Assembly (NCBI RefSeq): GCF_009363535.1 | Contig: NZ_CP045369.1 | Location: forward strand, 2,677,001-2,741,000 | Source of the DNA: Microbulbifer sp. THAF38 | GTDB taxonomy: Bacteria > Pseudomonadota > Gammaproteobacteria > Pseudomonadales > Cellvibrionaceae | Reading direction: 5' to 3' | Length of the DNA: 64,000 nucleotides | Shown here: one piece after another, positions 19,882 to 29,224 of the stretch | Position numbering within the stretch: position 1 is the first letter of the stretch | Layout: each line of letters begins with the position of its first letter | The notes under the pieces: model-generated | Databases searched by the model: none | The model's input: the letters and a program-made list of their open reading frames with translations, nothing else | What the model was told of the DNA's origin: nothing | Made by a program: the position numbers and the translations under genes

Positions 19882-19911
19882 AAAGGCTTATCTCCTTTGA
19901 AATAAGCCTTT
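19882..19911 (-). terminator. Rho-independent terminator after the pore-forming toxin gene
   Basis: On the minus strand a perfect 10-bp stem (AAAGGCTTAT with ATAAGCCTTT, 10-base loop) runs into six T residues. It sits 25 bases past the stop of the gene at 19936-21159. Confidence 0.88.
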
Positions 19912-19935
19912 GAAGTTTAAATGTTAGTCTATTTT

Positions 19936-21159
19936 CTAGAGGCTGTTGTAGTACTGAATCACACCAACCGTTTTTCCAGTGGCAAAGGCAGACTGAACCT
20001 GATCTGAACTCATGCCAATTGTTAGATCTGCATCGTTCACATTAAGATCAAGATACAAGCTTCCCGCCTGGGAGTAGGCATCATCCCATTCAGTAATCGC
20101 ATCATTAAGATCATTGATTACCGCTGTGTAGTTAGCCCCTTCTTCATCTGCAATGGCTGTCTGAATATCACTAACAGCCGCTGCCACATCATTTTCAAGG
20201 GTTTGCCACTCTTGCAATACAGCCTGCAGATTTTCTTCAACTTGCTGAGTCTCGTCTGCTAGCTGCCCAAAGCTTTGCGACAACATCTGAAGAGTAGAGA
20301 CATCCGCAGTAACCAGATCCATTTCTGCTTGCTTATCCTGGATACTCTTTTGGTCTGCAACAATTTTAGCGGCATCTAAAGCAATAAAGGTGGTTGCCAC
20401 TGCAGCGACTGGCCCCATAACAAACCAGGTCAGTAGACCTTCTGGGAAGGCCACAATAGAGGCTACGGTTCCCAAAGAGATGGCTGTAGCATCTGCGATA
20501 CCAAGCGCTACTATGCTAGCGGTTAGTGATTTGATATCTGCCTGTAGATTTTTGATGTCGTTTTTTAAATCAGCAATTTTTTGCTCATCAGCCTGTGCAT
20601 CCTGAACAGACTTATCGGCAATGGACTGCAATTGCGACGCCATATCGGGCAGTTTATCTTGGAACCCCTGAATAGCCTGAATTGCTCCGCTAATAAAGGT
20701 CGAAACCAGACCCAATTGAGACGTTATCGAGTTCAGATCATTCTTCAGGATATTAAGAGCCGTTGTATTGCTGGGGTCGCTCTCGAGTGTATTCGCCTGG
20801 GTTAAGGCATCCTGCAATAGCTCACTGATAATCCCGTTGTAGCTCTGTACTTCACCGGGTACATCCAAGAGCCTGGCCAGTACATTATTCACCCAATCAA
20901 GTGCATCTGAATTGGCCTGAGTATAGGCCGCGACAAAGTCGCTCCAATCCGGCGGATTTTGATTTAAGGTAGGCAAGCTTGAGGACAAAACGCTGGTCAC
21001 CAGAGTGTTTATCGCAACAACATTTTGCTTATAAGTATTCTGGGTATCGCGTATGGACTGAGCACTACGATTAAAAGCTTTAGCCAGTGAAAGTTTCACC
21101 ACCACTGGATTAGAACCTTTTTCCGCCACCAAATCTACGTCATCACTTACCTGTGACAT
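19936..21159 (-). CDS. HBL/ClyA-like alpha-helical pore-forming toxin family protein
   Basis: A 407-residue, almost wholly helical protein without signal peptide. Residues 25-210 form long amphipathic heptad-like helices. A hydrophobic block at about 212-264 (SIVALGIADATAISLG through VAAVATTFIAL) could be the membrane hairpin. A second coiled-coil half has the EEWQ/LEND pattern near 315 and a WDDAYSQA segment near 375. This layout fits the Bacillus haemolytic enterotoxin (HBL/NHE) and ClyA/MakA/AhlB superfamily. AGAGAG precedes the ATG and a strong terminator follows, so it is monocistronic. Multicomponent members need partners, but none adjoins. A type III translocator is a less likely alternative given a similar helix-hydrophobic-helix plan. 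Confidence 0.65.
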   Translation of the reverse strand: MSQVSDDVDLVAEKGSNPVVVKLSLAKAFNRSAQSIRDTQNTYKQNVVAINTLVTSVLSSSLPTLNQNPPDWSDFVAAYTQANSDALDWVNNVLARLLDVPGEVQSYNGIISELLQDALTQANTLESDPSNTTALNILKNDLNSITSQLGLVSTFISGAIQAIQGFQDKLPDMASQLQSIADKSVQDAQADEQKIADLKNDIKNLQADIKSLTASIVALGIADATAISLGTVASIVAFPEGLLTWFVMGPVAAVATTFIALDAAKIVADQKSIQDKQAEMDLVTADVSTLQMLSQSFGQLADETQQVEENLQAVLQEWQTLENDVAAAVSDIQTAIADEEGANYTAVINDLNDAITEWDDAYSQAGSLYLDLNVNDADLTIGMSSDQVQSAFATGKTVGVIQYYNSL

Positions 21160-21548
21160 ATTTATTTCTCTCTTAATGATTATTTAAGATGAAACCTGAG
21201 ACCTCCAAGAAAAAAACCTTGACTTAGGCGCCACCCAATATAGCAAGGTTTTCTGGACATCAATATGCCACCACTTATAATGAATCGAAAATATAAAATT
21301 CTTTATATTCATATCGCGAATAAAGAGCACGACGCCAAGCAAGTCAACTTTAAAATAATCAACCAACTCGACAATAAGGAATAGATTCGCCTAAAGAAAG
21401 CTTTAAGAGTTTCACCCCTTATTCGATCCGATATAATCATGACTATTCACAGGATTAAGCTAATCTAATCAAAATTTTCTTCACACCAACAAAAGCAGGA
21501 GCCAAGAGCTATTGTAATTCTGGCTGTATTTCATAAATCGTCAGAAGT
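21160..21548. other. Intergenic region, no gene seen
   Basis: About 390 AT-rich bases upstream of the pore-forming protein gene; it should contain that gene's promoter. A short hydrophobic frame on the minus strand has no recognisable family and no ribosome site, so I do not call it. Confidence 0.45.
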
Positions 21549-21983
21549 TTAAAACTTGATTAAACCGTTCCTAAATTTATATAAGGCTCTTTCCTCATCG
21601 TAACTGAGACGTCGACGTGAAACGGCTAAGCAACAAAGTACATTCAGCAGTGGCAACAAAAAAGTATATATAGAAATACCACCCAAACTGACCCAGAGAG
21701 AAACAATCAGCCCGCAGAACAACCCAGGAATAAGACGATACTTCACTGTCACCGGCCTTCCCATAAATTTCACTAAAATCCCTGCAACAAAACCAGGAAT
21801 AACGTAAACGTACAAGGGAATAATCCCTCGCGCAAAAGATAGCGCGATCAAGGTCCCTAGGGCTCCCAGCAGAACGGCAAATAGTGAAAGCAACAGGCTT
21901 TGCTCTTTTAACAAGCGGCTGATCAGTGCGTGACTCGGACTGACCTCCAGATCACTTTTTGGGCTTTTATAATTTTCATTCAT
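21549..21983 (-). CDS. Small hypothetical membrane protein
   Basis: A 144-residue protein with a polar N-terminus (about 25 residues), then four predicted membrane helices between about 30 and 122, and a basic/acidic tail. I do not recognise the family. The N-terminal pattern (NENYKSPKSDLE) resembles small membrane proteins of marine gammaproteobacteria that begin with a similar Pro-Ser-Asp motif. Its ribosome site is weak. It is single, with no obvious partner; the pore-forming protein gene lies 389 bases downstream on the same strand. Confidence 0.55.
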   Translation of the reverse strand: MNENYKSPKSDLEVSPSHALISRLLKEQSLLLSLFAVLLGALGTLIALSFARGIIPLYVYVIPGFVAGILVKFMGRPVTVKYRLIPGLFCGLIVSLWVSLGGISIYTFLLPLLNVLCCLAVSRRRLSYDEERALYKFRNGLIKF

Positions 21984-22310
21984 TTTTATTGATGCATCAC
22001 TGTTAAAAAATCAGGCTGGATTATAAAGGACATTGTCGCTTTAACATACAGATAAGCCTTTATTTTACCAACAGCCTTAATACTGGCTTTAATCTTGGGC
22101 CGGATACGGTGCCCATATATCTAGTCCCATATATCCAGGGTTTTATATTGGCGGAATAAAAACCTGTGCCCACACAACCAATTAACCAAATATCCCTATA
22201 AACATACGACCTTGTGGCAATTTACTATCATTACTACCGTGCCATATAGAAAGGATTGCACTACCGCCAATAGTGAATATTGAGCCTACTCCCGCATCCA
22301 GGAGGCAAAG
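21984..22310. other. Divergent promoter region, no gene
   Basis: 327 bases between divergent genes. AGGAGG at 22300-22305 is the ribosome site of the three-gene operon that follows. No other structure is convincing. Confidence 0.5.
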
Positions 22311-23891
22311 ATGCCAATGGCCAATGATCGTCACAACACACTGACTGACTCTTTAAAGCGCGCCCGGTTTGACTGGCTGCCGGCCTATTCCACACAGCCG
22401 CTTGAGTTATTGCGACTCTATCGTGAGACCTTAGCGCTACAAAAGCCGATCCTGTCTCGCTCTTGGAGACAACTGGAGGGGCAGGCGCGCTTGTGTATGG
22501 GATTGGGCTATGCAGAGTATCGCAACCTCCAGAGCCAACTGGAAAGTTCAGCCCATATTAACAAGCTACATCACCGTATGGGTTCAGAGTTCCTTTTTGT
22601 GCTTCGAAGTATTGCTATTAGTGATGACCGGGATCAGTGGGCTAAAAATCTTAAGGACAGGCTTCGCAACAAAAACCCCGCTGAACGCTTGAACAAACTA
22701 CTCGCAAAGGCGGAAGAACTGACCGGGAATAAACTCTCTGAACAAACGCTCACACGTTTGCACAAAAAAATCACCGGGCTGGAAGAAAGGCTAAACCCAC
22801 AGGAATCAATGGTTGGCTTAGCCAATGGCGAGACAAAAAACATCGACCTGTTGAAGCCTTTCCTTCCTGAAAACGAGGCCTCAATGGCCATCAGGGTAAA
22901 CAGCACAGCGGATGCCGTCATTATGTGTCTGTGCCGAGGAATGCAGGCCCTGGCACAGGCTCAATTCAATATTGCCCTTAATACAGACATCTCCGGTACC
23001 GAATTTTCCAAGCAGAGCATTTCCACGATTAAGGCAATTACAGAGAACTTTGCCAATCAGCTCACAATGGGACAAAAACGTATTTATAGCGCCCTGCTTT
23101 TAAATGAACCCAAAAGAATTACCCAGGCATGCCTGATATTTGCCGGCGATATTGAAAGACAGCTCCCCCAATTTGTGGGAGCCCAAGCTGTCATACACAA
23201 TGCCATCGAAGAATTATTGCAACGCGGCAGTGGTGGCTTGGCGGAAAAGCTTGGAGATCTCGCAGTTGATGCGCACTTTCTCACCCGAACCGCCATCGCA
23301 AGCCATGCCGCCTGTTATCGGCTTGCCATCGGTTGCGAAGATTTTAATACCGATAAAGATATAAAAGCCCTCCTGAAAAATATTCCCTCTATGGCTTTCT
23401 CTACTCCCCTACCTAATGGCAAAAATGTAGAGCTATCAAAGCTTAAGAACAGCTCGGAGGGTGAGTTTGTTGAAATCAGAGGCTTTGTAGAAGAGGTCAG
23501 TTCACCTGCTCAGGAAGGCGGCATGCTGCTCAGCCATCTAGTATTGAGGGACCCATCTAGTAAGGCCTTAGCAAATGCCGTGGTGCGCTTTGCCCACCTA
23601 CCCCATGCCGGCGTCTGTCAGGGAGCTTTTTGCAGGCTCAGTGGCACCTACCGGCAACACTCAAGCCTGTTTGATGGCAAAGCCGCCGTTGAAGTCGACA
23701 CTCTGGCCCTGGCCGAGATCGCTGAATCCAGTTTTGAGGTCAGTTTCTTGAGGCTCGCCAGCCGCTGGTTCCACCCCTGGCGCAGTAATTCCAACCTCTA
23801 CTGGTCTCTCGGTGCCCACAAAGCCGAAGAGGACACCGAAGCCACCCTGGGTGCCGGTGAATTGCTCTTTACGCCCCTTATTCGTCAGTAG
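22311..23891 (+). CDS. Conserved hypothetical protein, possible OB-fold C-terminal region
   Basis: A 526-residue protein with no recognised catalytic motif. Residues 1-330 look helical. From about 375 to 465 the sequence alternates like a small beta-barrel (FVEIRGFVEEV, HLVLRDPSS, CRLSGTYR), which could be an OB-like fold; this is a guess from pattern. AGGAGG five bases before the ATG gives a strong start. It is the first of three closely spaced genes (next start 10 bases after its stop), so the three products probably act together. No signal peptide, so cytoplasmic. Confidence 0.6.
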   Translation: MPMANDRHNTLTDSLKRARFDWLPAYSTQPLELLRLYRETLALQKPILSRSWRQLEGQARLCMGLGYAEYRNLQSQLESSAHINKLHHRMGSEFLFVLRSIAISDDRDQWAKNLKDRLRNKNPAERLNKLLAKAEELTGNKLSEQTLTRLHKKITGLEERLNPQESMVGLANGETKNIDLLKPFLPENEASMAIRVNSTADAVIMCLCRGMQALAQAQFNIALNTDISGTEFSKQSISTIKAITENFANQLTMGQKRIYSALLLNEPKRITQACLIFAGDIERQLPQFVGAQAVIHNAIEELLQRGSGGLAEKLGDLAVDAHFLTRTAIASHAACYRLAIGCEDFNTDKDIKALLKNIPSMAFSTPLPNGKNVELSKLKNSSEGEFVEIRGFVEEVSSPAQEGGMLLSHLVLRDPSSKALANAVVRFAHLPHAGVCQGAFCRLSGTYRQHSSLFDGKAAVEVDTLALAEIAESSFEVSFLRLASRWFHPWRSNSNLYWSLGAHKAEEDTEATLGAGELLFTPLIRQ

Positions 23892-23901
23892 GAGTGCGAC
23901 T

Positions 23902-24264
23902 ATGCCACCAGATGATGGATGCATGACAGAGCTGGACAGAGTCCACGACCAGATTGCAGAACTAGAGGTATTGCTGGCAATGGCACAGCTGGCAAAAGCG
24001 GAATGGCACGCCGCCAAAGAAGCCGTGCGCGCAGAGTGCCTGGAAACGGCGATACCCAATCTGCCCAACTTGCATCAAAAAGATGAATTCGACTTTCCCA
24101 TAGAGCCTATGGACCACGCGGTAGCAGAATGTATAGAAACCCATCCAGATGTCCTTGAGGCCTGGAACCTGTTCGAACAGATAGCCCTGGAGCTCGAAAT
24201 CGAACTGGAAGTGGCCCACGCACTACTCGATGAATACAAAGCCTGCTCTCACGCGCTTATTTAA
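23902..24264 (+). CDS. Small acidic helical protein, middle gene of the operon
   Basis: I start this at the ATG at 23902, preceded by AGGAG at the end of the upstream gene, rather than at an earlier ATG inside that gene. The 120-residue product is strongly acidic and mostly helical, with Leu/Glu-rich stretches at about 10-40 and 80-112 that could pair as coiled coils. It is perhaps an adaptor or inhibitor for one of its neighbours. No family recognised. The next gene begins 17 bases after its stop. Confidence 0.6.
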   Translation: MPPDDGCMTELDRVHDQIAELEVLLAMAQLAKAEWHAAKEAVRAECLETAIPNLPNLHQKDEFDFPIEPMDHAVAECIETHPDVLEAWNLFEQIALELEIELEVAHALLDEYKACSHALI

Positions 24265-24281
24265 GGGGCATCGGCTGGCAA

Positions 24282-25670
24282 ATGACTAGCATGCGGTTTA
24301 TCGCCAACCTGCGCCGACAAACTCTAGAGGCCTTTGCCGATCACAGGGTTAACGCCGCAGGCTACCTCCTATCTGCCCACCGAATTACCACCCCCAATCT
24401 ACAAATGGCGACAGAGGTTCGCCGCAGAGAGCTACCTCTCTTTGCCGATAACGGAACCAAGCAACTGATCGACGCCGTTATTTCTCAATTCTCCCAAGAA
24501 GCCCGCCAAGTCACTCAGAGGGTAAAAGCCCTGCGCCGTCAGCTAGGACAGCTACCCCGCGGCCGTCAAGTCCCAAAAGATTTACGCAACCTGGCGGATA
24601 CACTGGCAGAGAGAGTGCTAGCCATTTGTAGTGGGCACTCCAATACCATCGATACGGAAACATTGCTGCAACGCCAGCTGTTAATGCACCCCACTCACCT
24701 GATCGCTCAGGAAGATTTCGCCACAACTTGCCTGGTGGCTCTAGATCTGGAGCGTGAAATTACCGGCTGGCGGCCGGAGCGTATCGCCGCGCGCAATCGC
24801 CAGAGCCTGAGGCTATGGGAGAAGGTTGCTGAACACCCTCTCTGCCAGGAGTTAAATGTTTATGCGGTGCTAAGCGCCATGGACTACAACACCGCCCGAG
24901 ATGCTGGCCGACTAGCGGCAGAGGCCGGGGCGGATTCTGCAGCCATTGGCTTGGCCGGCATTTGTGGAGATTTGAATGCAACCGATTTCTATGTACTCGG
25001 TCGAGCCTCATTCAAACTGGCCCGACCGGTTCCCCGACGCTATATGCGCTTGGCGCAAGTATTAAAAGGCATCGCAGATGGCTACCGGGATGGCAATCGA
25101 CCTTTGGCGAGGTTCCACTGCCTGGGTCTCGGCGCTCCATCACTGCTGCCCATTGCCGCAGCTGCCCTGCCGGCAGATACCCAGATTACTGCCGATGCCA
25201 CCAGCCCAATTCATGCCGCTGCCAAAGATCGCGTGCTCTACGATCCAGAGAATTTTGGTGACCGAGCAAGCACCAGAGAAATCGTTGAGCGAATAGTAAA
25301 AGGGGGTAACTGGCCCTTCCTCAGCCCATTTACCCAATCTTTCAAGCAACGTTTTGGACACGACCCCGAAGCCGCCCGAGACTGGTGGAAAGCCAATGGA
25401 CAACCATCTATTAGCAGGGAAATCTTACAAAAGCCCAGCAATCTCACCGCGGCACTGCCGCTATTCTGCGAAGCAGATCCTCTCATTCGCCCTATCGCTC
25501 GGGATACCTGGATCGCACACAATCACTGGGTTCTGGGTGAATTAACCGAAGGTCGCAGCGGTCCGCAGAGACGAGAACTGGCCCACAGCATTATCAATCA
25601 CTGGCTGGAAGGGCCTTCAACAACGACCAGCCGGGGCTTGAAAGCCGCCAAAAGAATCCTGTTAATGTAA
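24282..25670 (+). CDS. Conserved hypothetical protein with a possible tRNA-guanine transglycosylase-like barrel
   Basis: A 462-residue protein. The first about 190 residues are basic and helical. From about 190 to 345 the sequence reads like the second half of a TIM barrel: IGLAGICGDL, then VPRRYMRLAQVL, then RFHCLGLGAPSLLPIAAA, then ITADATSPIHAA. The His-x-Leu-Gly-x-Gly-x-Pro pattern followed by an Asp-containing strand recalls tRNA-guanine transglycosylases and the DpdA DNA-modification relative, but the zinc cysteines of classical TGT are not evident. If the resemblance is real the protein may exchange a base or bind 7-deazaguanine. Last gene of the three-gene operon. Confidence 0.5.
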   Translation: MTSMRFIANLRRQTLEAFADHRVNAAGYLLSAHRITTPNLQMATEVRRRELPLFADNGTKQLIDAVISQFSQEARQVTQRVKALRRQLGQLPRGRQVPKDLRNLADTLAERVLAICSGHSNTIDTETLLQRQLLMHPTHLIAQEDFATTCLVALDLEREITGWRPERIAARNRQSLRLWEKVAEHPLCQELNVYAVLSAMDYNTARDAGRLAAEAGADSAAIGLAGICGDLNATDFYVLGRASFKLARPVPRRYMRLAQVLKGIADGYRDGNRPLARFHCLGLGAPSLLPIAAAALPADTQITADATSPIHAAAKDRVLYDPENFGDRASTREIVERIVKGGNWPFLSPFTQSFKQRFGHDPEAARDWWKANGQPSISREILQKPSNLTAALPLFCEADPLIRPIARDTWIAHNHWVLGELTEGRSGPQRRELAHSIINHWLEGPSTTTSRGLKAAKRILLM

Positions 25671-25697
25671 AACGATCAATAAATGAACCAAGTGGAG

Positions 25698-26090
25698 TTA
25701 CTCAGCCCACTTTATGGTGAGTGCAGTAACTACCCCCCAGATCCAATTAAAAAATACTACAAAAATTGGGGTCAACGCCCCCAGCTCAAACCCTGCCATA
25801 CCTTTACCGGCCATCACAGGAAAAACAACAAAAAGCTGGAACGCCGTGGGGAGTAGGCTCAGGATGCTTCCTTTTAACAACAGCTTTGATGGTAAGAAAG
25901 GCAGAATAAAAAACAGACCCCAAATGCCACCCCATACCACTCTGGGATATAGCCATTCAGCAGATAAAGTAGGGGTGATAGAGACCCCCAGAGATGGGGT
26001 TATTCCAAAATCCCCAAACAGCCAGACCACAAGGCTATTTGCCACGGCACCCAAACAGCCAGCCGCAAAGAAAATTAGTAATTTTTTCAT
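25698..26090 (-). CDS. Hypothetical four-helix membrane protein
   Basis: A 130-residue protein with four predicted membrane helices (about 5-25, 48-68, 75-95, 105-125). It has a Lys-rich start and an FVVFFNWIWG segment in the last helix, as in small uncharacterised integral membrane proteins of marine gammaproteobacteria. GGAG a few bases before the ATG supports the start. It converges on the three-gene operon (28 bases between stops). Function unknown. Confidence 0.6.
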   Translation of the reverse strand: MKKLLIFFAAGCLGAVANSLVVWLFGDFGITPSLGVSITPTLSAEWLYPRVVWGGIWGLFFILPFLPSKLLLKGSILSLLPTAFQLFVVFPVMAGKGMAGFELGALTPIFVVFFNWIWGVVTALTIKWAE

Positions 26091-26519
26091 TTTTTGCTCC
26101 GTAATTTTTGGAAGCTAACACCTCTAAACCTTAAACGCTGATTTTAAAGTAGCAACCGTTCAACGCCCCTTTATTCGTGCCCTTCTGTACAGCCCTCAAA
26201 AGACTACAAAACCCACCAACCTGTAATAGGCCATCTACTCCCTAAGTAAATAGCGAACTTATTTTTAATACCATACCGTACCAATTAACAAACAATAAAA
26301 TTCATTATTAAGACGTAAAAAATAAACAATCAGACTTAAAAGAAACCTGAGCAACAATATATTTTAAAAGTGAGAACCAAGGGAGCCAACTGATCGAATC
26401 GGCAACCTTCAGCGAGAGAAAATACCTATCGTTTAATCCAATCAATTCCTGTAATACACAAGTGGTACATTTATGGTGTTTAACACCAGAAATAAAAATT
26501 AATATAGGAATAAGTACTG
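26091..26519. other. AT-rich divergent promoter region
   Basis: About 430 AT-rich bases between divergent genes with no coding frame I can support. AGGAATAAG before 26520 is the ribosome site of the next gene. Confidence 0.5.
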
Positions 26520-28250
26520 ATGAAAGTACCAGTAGTAGGAATGCTGTACCCGATTTTTTTAGGATTGGCGATACATTCAGCCAGTGTCAACGCGCAGTCT
26601 TTTGATGAGGGCGCCTATCAAGATAGGCAACTGCAATATATTGAAGAGGGCGTCTCTTCCACTAATGATACCGCTGTCGTCTTACAGGCATACACCGGCG
26701 ATGAGCTCAATTGGGAGGCGCTGAATAAGAATTTGGATGTCCTGCGTAATGGCGGCAAGAAGAATTCAGACTTCACCCTTACCAGGCTCATCCGTATCCT
26801 GTTTTTCCGCCCAGAAATTAAAGATGAACTCTTTGCTGCCCTGGACGGATACCACTTCTGGTTTAAGGAAGGCGGCACTGGGGATCACGTCTTCGCCTCT
26901 GAAAACCATATGATCATGTACACTTCTGCCCAATATCTTCTACAGGAAAAGTACGGCGCTTTTGAAGACGACAGAACCTACAAGCGCTTAAAGCGCTACC
27001 TGGAAGTAAAAAACCAGTATGGTTTCTATGAGTTTTACTCCCCGGTCTATTACCCCTACACCCTATCTGCGCTACTTAACCTTGTCGATTTTTCTGAAGA
27101 TGCAGAAATTCGCGAGCTGGCCACGGGCGCTGCGCAACGCTTGCTGCAGGACATACTGCTGGTCACCAACGACCAGGGCATCCTTTTCTCAGCCGCAGGC
27201 CGCAGTAATGATGGCTACCGCAGGAACGGTTCCGGTGGCAACATCAACCGCATCATCTACCTGCTAACGGGTATCGGTAAGGAATCAGTGAGAACACCGA
27301 GTCCCGCAGGTGTAATGCTGGCCACCTCTGGCTTGGAAATTACCGATGACATCTTCAAGTATTTCGGTAAAGACCTGAATATGAATTACTCGGTAGGCCA
27401 CTCTCTCGGCGATGCCAAAAACGATATTTATGCAGACTTCCCCCGCGAAGAGCGCGTGCCCTTTTACTGGAGCCAAGGCGCCTACTTTCATCCCGATGTG
27501 GCTGCGGATACCGCCTGGTTCGCCAGTAAATACCAGCTAGAAGGCTATGAAGGCCTAAAAGCCTTCGATCAGTTCCTTGGGCTCTCGGAAGCTGCTGCCC
27601 CCGCCGCCGCCAAAGCAGGGGCTGTGTTTAGCCGCAGCTCAGTGCTCTCGAGTGCTAATTTTTCCCTGTACAAGGATGGCGGTGTGATGATGCACTCCAT
27701 CCAAGACTACTGGCCCGGTCGCCAGGGCTATCAACAAACCCCCTGGATCGCCACCACCGGCACCCTATCTGTCTGGGCCAAAGTTGGTGATGCTGGTGGC
27801 AACAGCACCATGCAAAACGATCACTTTCCCAAGATCAAGCAAGTCAACAATGTTGCGGTAATCCAATACAACCCCTACCCGGAAATTGAACTGTTCCACT
27901 CCGGCAGCTCCAACATAGCCCTGCAATGGCCGGAAGGGTTTGAAGAGGAGAAACGCAGTGGCAACTGGAAATTCGGCAAGGAAGACGACGGCTATGTCGC
28001 CGTGCGCTATCCCTGCGGCAACGGCGATTCCAACACCGTCACCTGCGACTGGAACGAGCAAACCTGGGTAGTGATTATGGGTAGCGAGGAGCGCTATGGC
28101 AGCTTTGAAGCCTTTAGTCAAAAGGTGCTCAATGAGGTCAGCTACGATGCCGACTGGGAATGGCACGGCTCCTTCTGGAAAGGCACACTGAAATACGTGT
28201 ACGACTCAGATGTGAAGTTTGATGGAACCGATATCAGCTTGACCTGGTAA
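26520..28250 (+). CDS. Secreted protein with a possible heparinase/alginate-lyase-like toroid architecture
   Basis: A 576-residue protein with a signal peptide (cleavage probably after VNA-Q, near residue 26). Residues 60-360 are helical with aromatic-rich repeats (YHFWFKEGG, SENHMIMYTSAQYLL, YGFYEFYSPVYYPYT). The SENH and Tyr/Asn-rich face resembles the (alpha/alpha) toroid of heparinase II/III and related lyases. Residues 370-576 look beta-rich, as in the sandwich domain of such enzymes. I cannot identify a polysaccharide-lyase family or catalytic residues with certainty, so activity on a polysaccharide is inference. It stands alone. A strong hairpin follows the stop. Confidence 0.55.
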   Translation: MKVPVVGMLYPIFLGLAIHSASVNAQSFDEGAYQDRQLQYIEEGVSSTNDTAVVLQAYTGDELNWEALNKNLDVLRNGGKKNSDFTLTRLIRILFFRPEIKDELFAALDGYHFWFKEGGTGDHVFASENHMIMYTSAQYLLQEKYGAFEDDRTYKRLKRYLEVKNQYGFYEFYSPVYYPYTLSALLNLVDFSEDAEIRELATGAAQRLLQDILLVTNDQGILFSAAGRSNDGYRRNGSGGNINRIIYLLTGIGKESVRTPSPAGVMLATSGLEITDDIFKYFGKDLNMNYSVGHSLGDAKNDIYADFPREERVPFYWSQGAYFHPDVAADTAWFASKYQLEGYEGLKAFDQFLGLSEAAAPAAAKAGAVFSRSSVLSSANFSLYKDGGVMMHSIQDYWPGRQGYQQTPWIATTGTLSVWAKVGDAGGNSTMQNDHFPKIKQVNNVAVIQYNPYPEIELFHSGSSNIALQWPEGFEEEKRSGNWKFGKEDDGYVAVRYPCGNGDSNTVTCDWNEQTWVVIMGSEERYGSFEAFSQKVLNEVSYDADWEWHGSFWKGTLKYVYDSDVKFDGTDISLTW

Positions 28251-28270
28251 GGGCGCCTTTCTTTAATTTA

Positions 28271-28292
28271 GGAGAGGGTTCATACCCTCTCC
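28271..28292. terminator. Hairpin after the secreted toroid-like protein gene
   Basis: A perfect 9-bp stem (GGAGAGGGT with ACCCTCTCC, 4-base loop) lies 20 bases after the stop at 28250. The downstream T tract is poor, so it may be a weak terminator or an RNA-stabilising 3' end. Confidence 0.6.
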
Positions 28293-28416
28293 ATATTCTA
28301 AACAGCCCCACTCTCTTGCCCTTAAAAGACATGAATACCGGTTACAGGCGTACAGAGATGCAATCACAGCGTATAACGAGCAAAGGTTTTCTTGGTGTCC
28401 ACCCGTTAGATAAAAT

Positions 28417-28962
28417 TTATTCAGCCCCATCCAGCCGATACCAATACTCGGCAAGATAACCCCGCGCATCCTCGTGCAAAATCTGTCGAACCACCTCAGG
28501 CTCCGTATTTTTACAGCGCCACTCAAACACTGTTGCCCGCCCGGTAACCGCAGCGGGAATAGCATCCGCTCTGGGGTTACTCTCACAATAAGTCGTCATC
28601 GCCTCACTGGGCTCTCGTGAAATATCCGCCTTCTCCGTACAGGGCAAGTTGGCCCCCACAAAACAGGCGTAAACCGCCCCATCCATACACCGCCAGAAGG
28701 TACCCCCGGCAACCCAGTCCTCTGGAGCATCCTCGGCGATACCCGCCGCCTTGCGAATACCCGATAAAACCATCTGCGGTTTTGCCGGGCCGATATAGGG
28801 CTCTTGCGGTCGGTCCGCATTTTTTACCGCACGGCAGTAGCGCACAGGATCATTAAATGCGCCCAGATATTGCCCCTTACCCTGCTCGGCGTTCACCAAA
28901 CTCGTGCTGAAAAAAATTGAGAGGGCAAGACTATTAACAATATATGTCATTTTCTGGAACAT
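28417..28962 (-). CDS. Hypothetical exported cysteine-rich protein
   Basis: A 181-residue protein with an N-terminal signal peptide (hydrophobic YIVNSLALSIFFSTSLV, cleavage near Ala25). Its mature part holds about seven cysteines, including CMDGAVYACFVGANLPC, so disulfides in the periplasm are likely. A C-terminal ATVFEWRC segment follows. It resembles short periplasmic proteins of unknown function; I do not know the family name. An internal Met five residues in is an alternative start. Confidence 0.6.
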   Translation of the reverse strand: MFQKMTYIVNSLALSIFFSTSLVNAEQGKGQYLGAFNDPVRYCRAVKNADRPQEPYIGPAKPQMVLSGIRKAAGIAEDAPEDWVAGGTFWRCMDGAVYACFVGANLPCTEKADISREPSEAMTTYCESNPRADAIPAAVTGRATVFEWRCKNTEPEVVRQILHEDARGYLAEYWYRLDGAE

Positions 28963-29116
28963 TCTTCTGCCTACTTACAGATAAGGAGTCAAAATACAGA
29001 ATCACAAATATATACGCGATTACAGACAATAAAGAGCCAAATAAAATAGGTTGCTTAAAGGACATGCGAAAAAAGGAGAACACAAAGCAGTCAATAATGC
29101 ACTTACTACTGGGTCA

Positions 29117-29224
29117 GAAGGAAAGAATACGCTGCGCTCAAGACGCGCTGTGAATACATCCCTGTAAGCTCGTAATCGGCATCCATGCCTCATACGGTCC
29201 CGAGCGCAGTGTATCCTTTCCTTC
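29117..29224. repeat. Imperfect long inverted repeat, REP/MITE-like element
   Basis: Arms of about 23 bp at 29117-29139 and 29202-29224 are inverted copies with two mismatches in the core (GGAAAGAATACGCTGCGCTC versus GAGCGCAGTGTATCCTTTCC). The middle holds GAATACATCCCTGTAAGCTC. It lies in a 556-base gap (28963-29518) that has no gene. The layout fits a small non-autonomous or REP-like repeat; I see no second full copy in this window. Confidence 0.7.

Noticed and set aside
19936..21159. Type III translocator (PopB/YopB type)
   Set aside because: Considered because of the helix-hydrophobic-helix plan near effectors, but no chaperone or needle-tip gene adjoins and the second-half helices fit HBL/MakA better.
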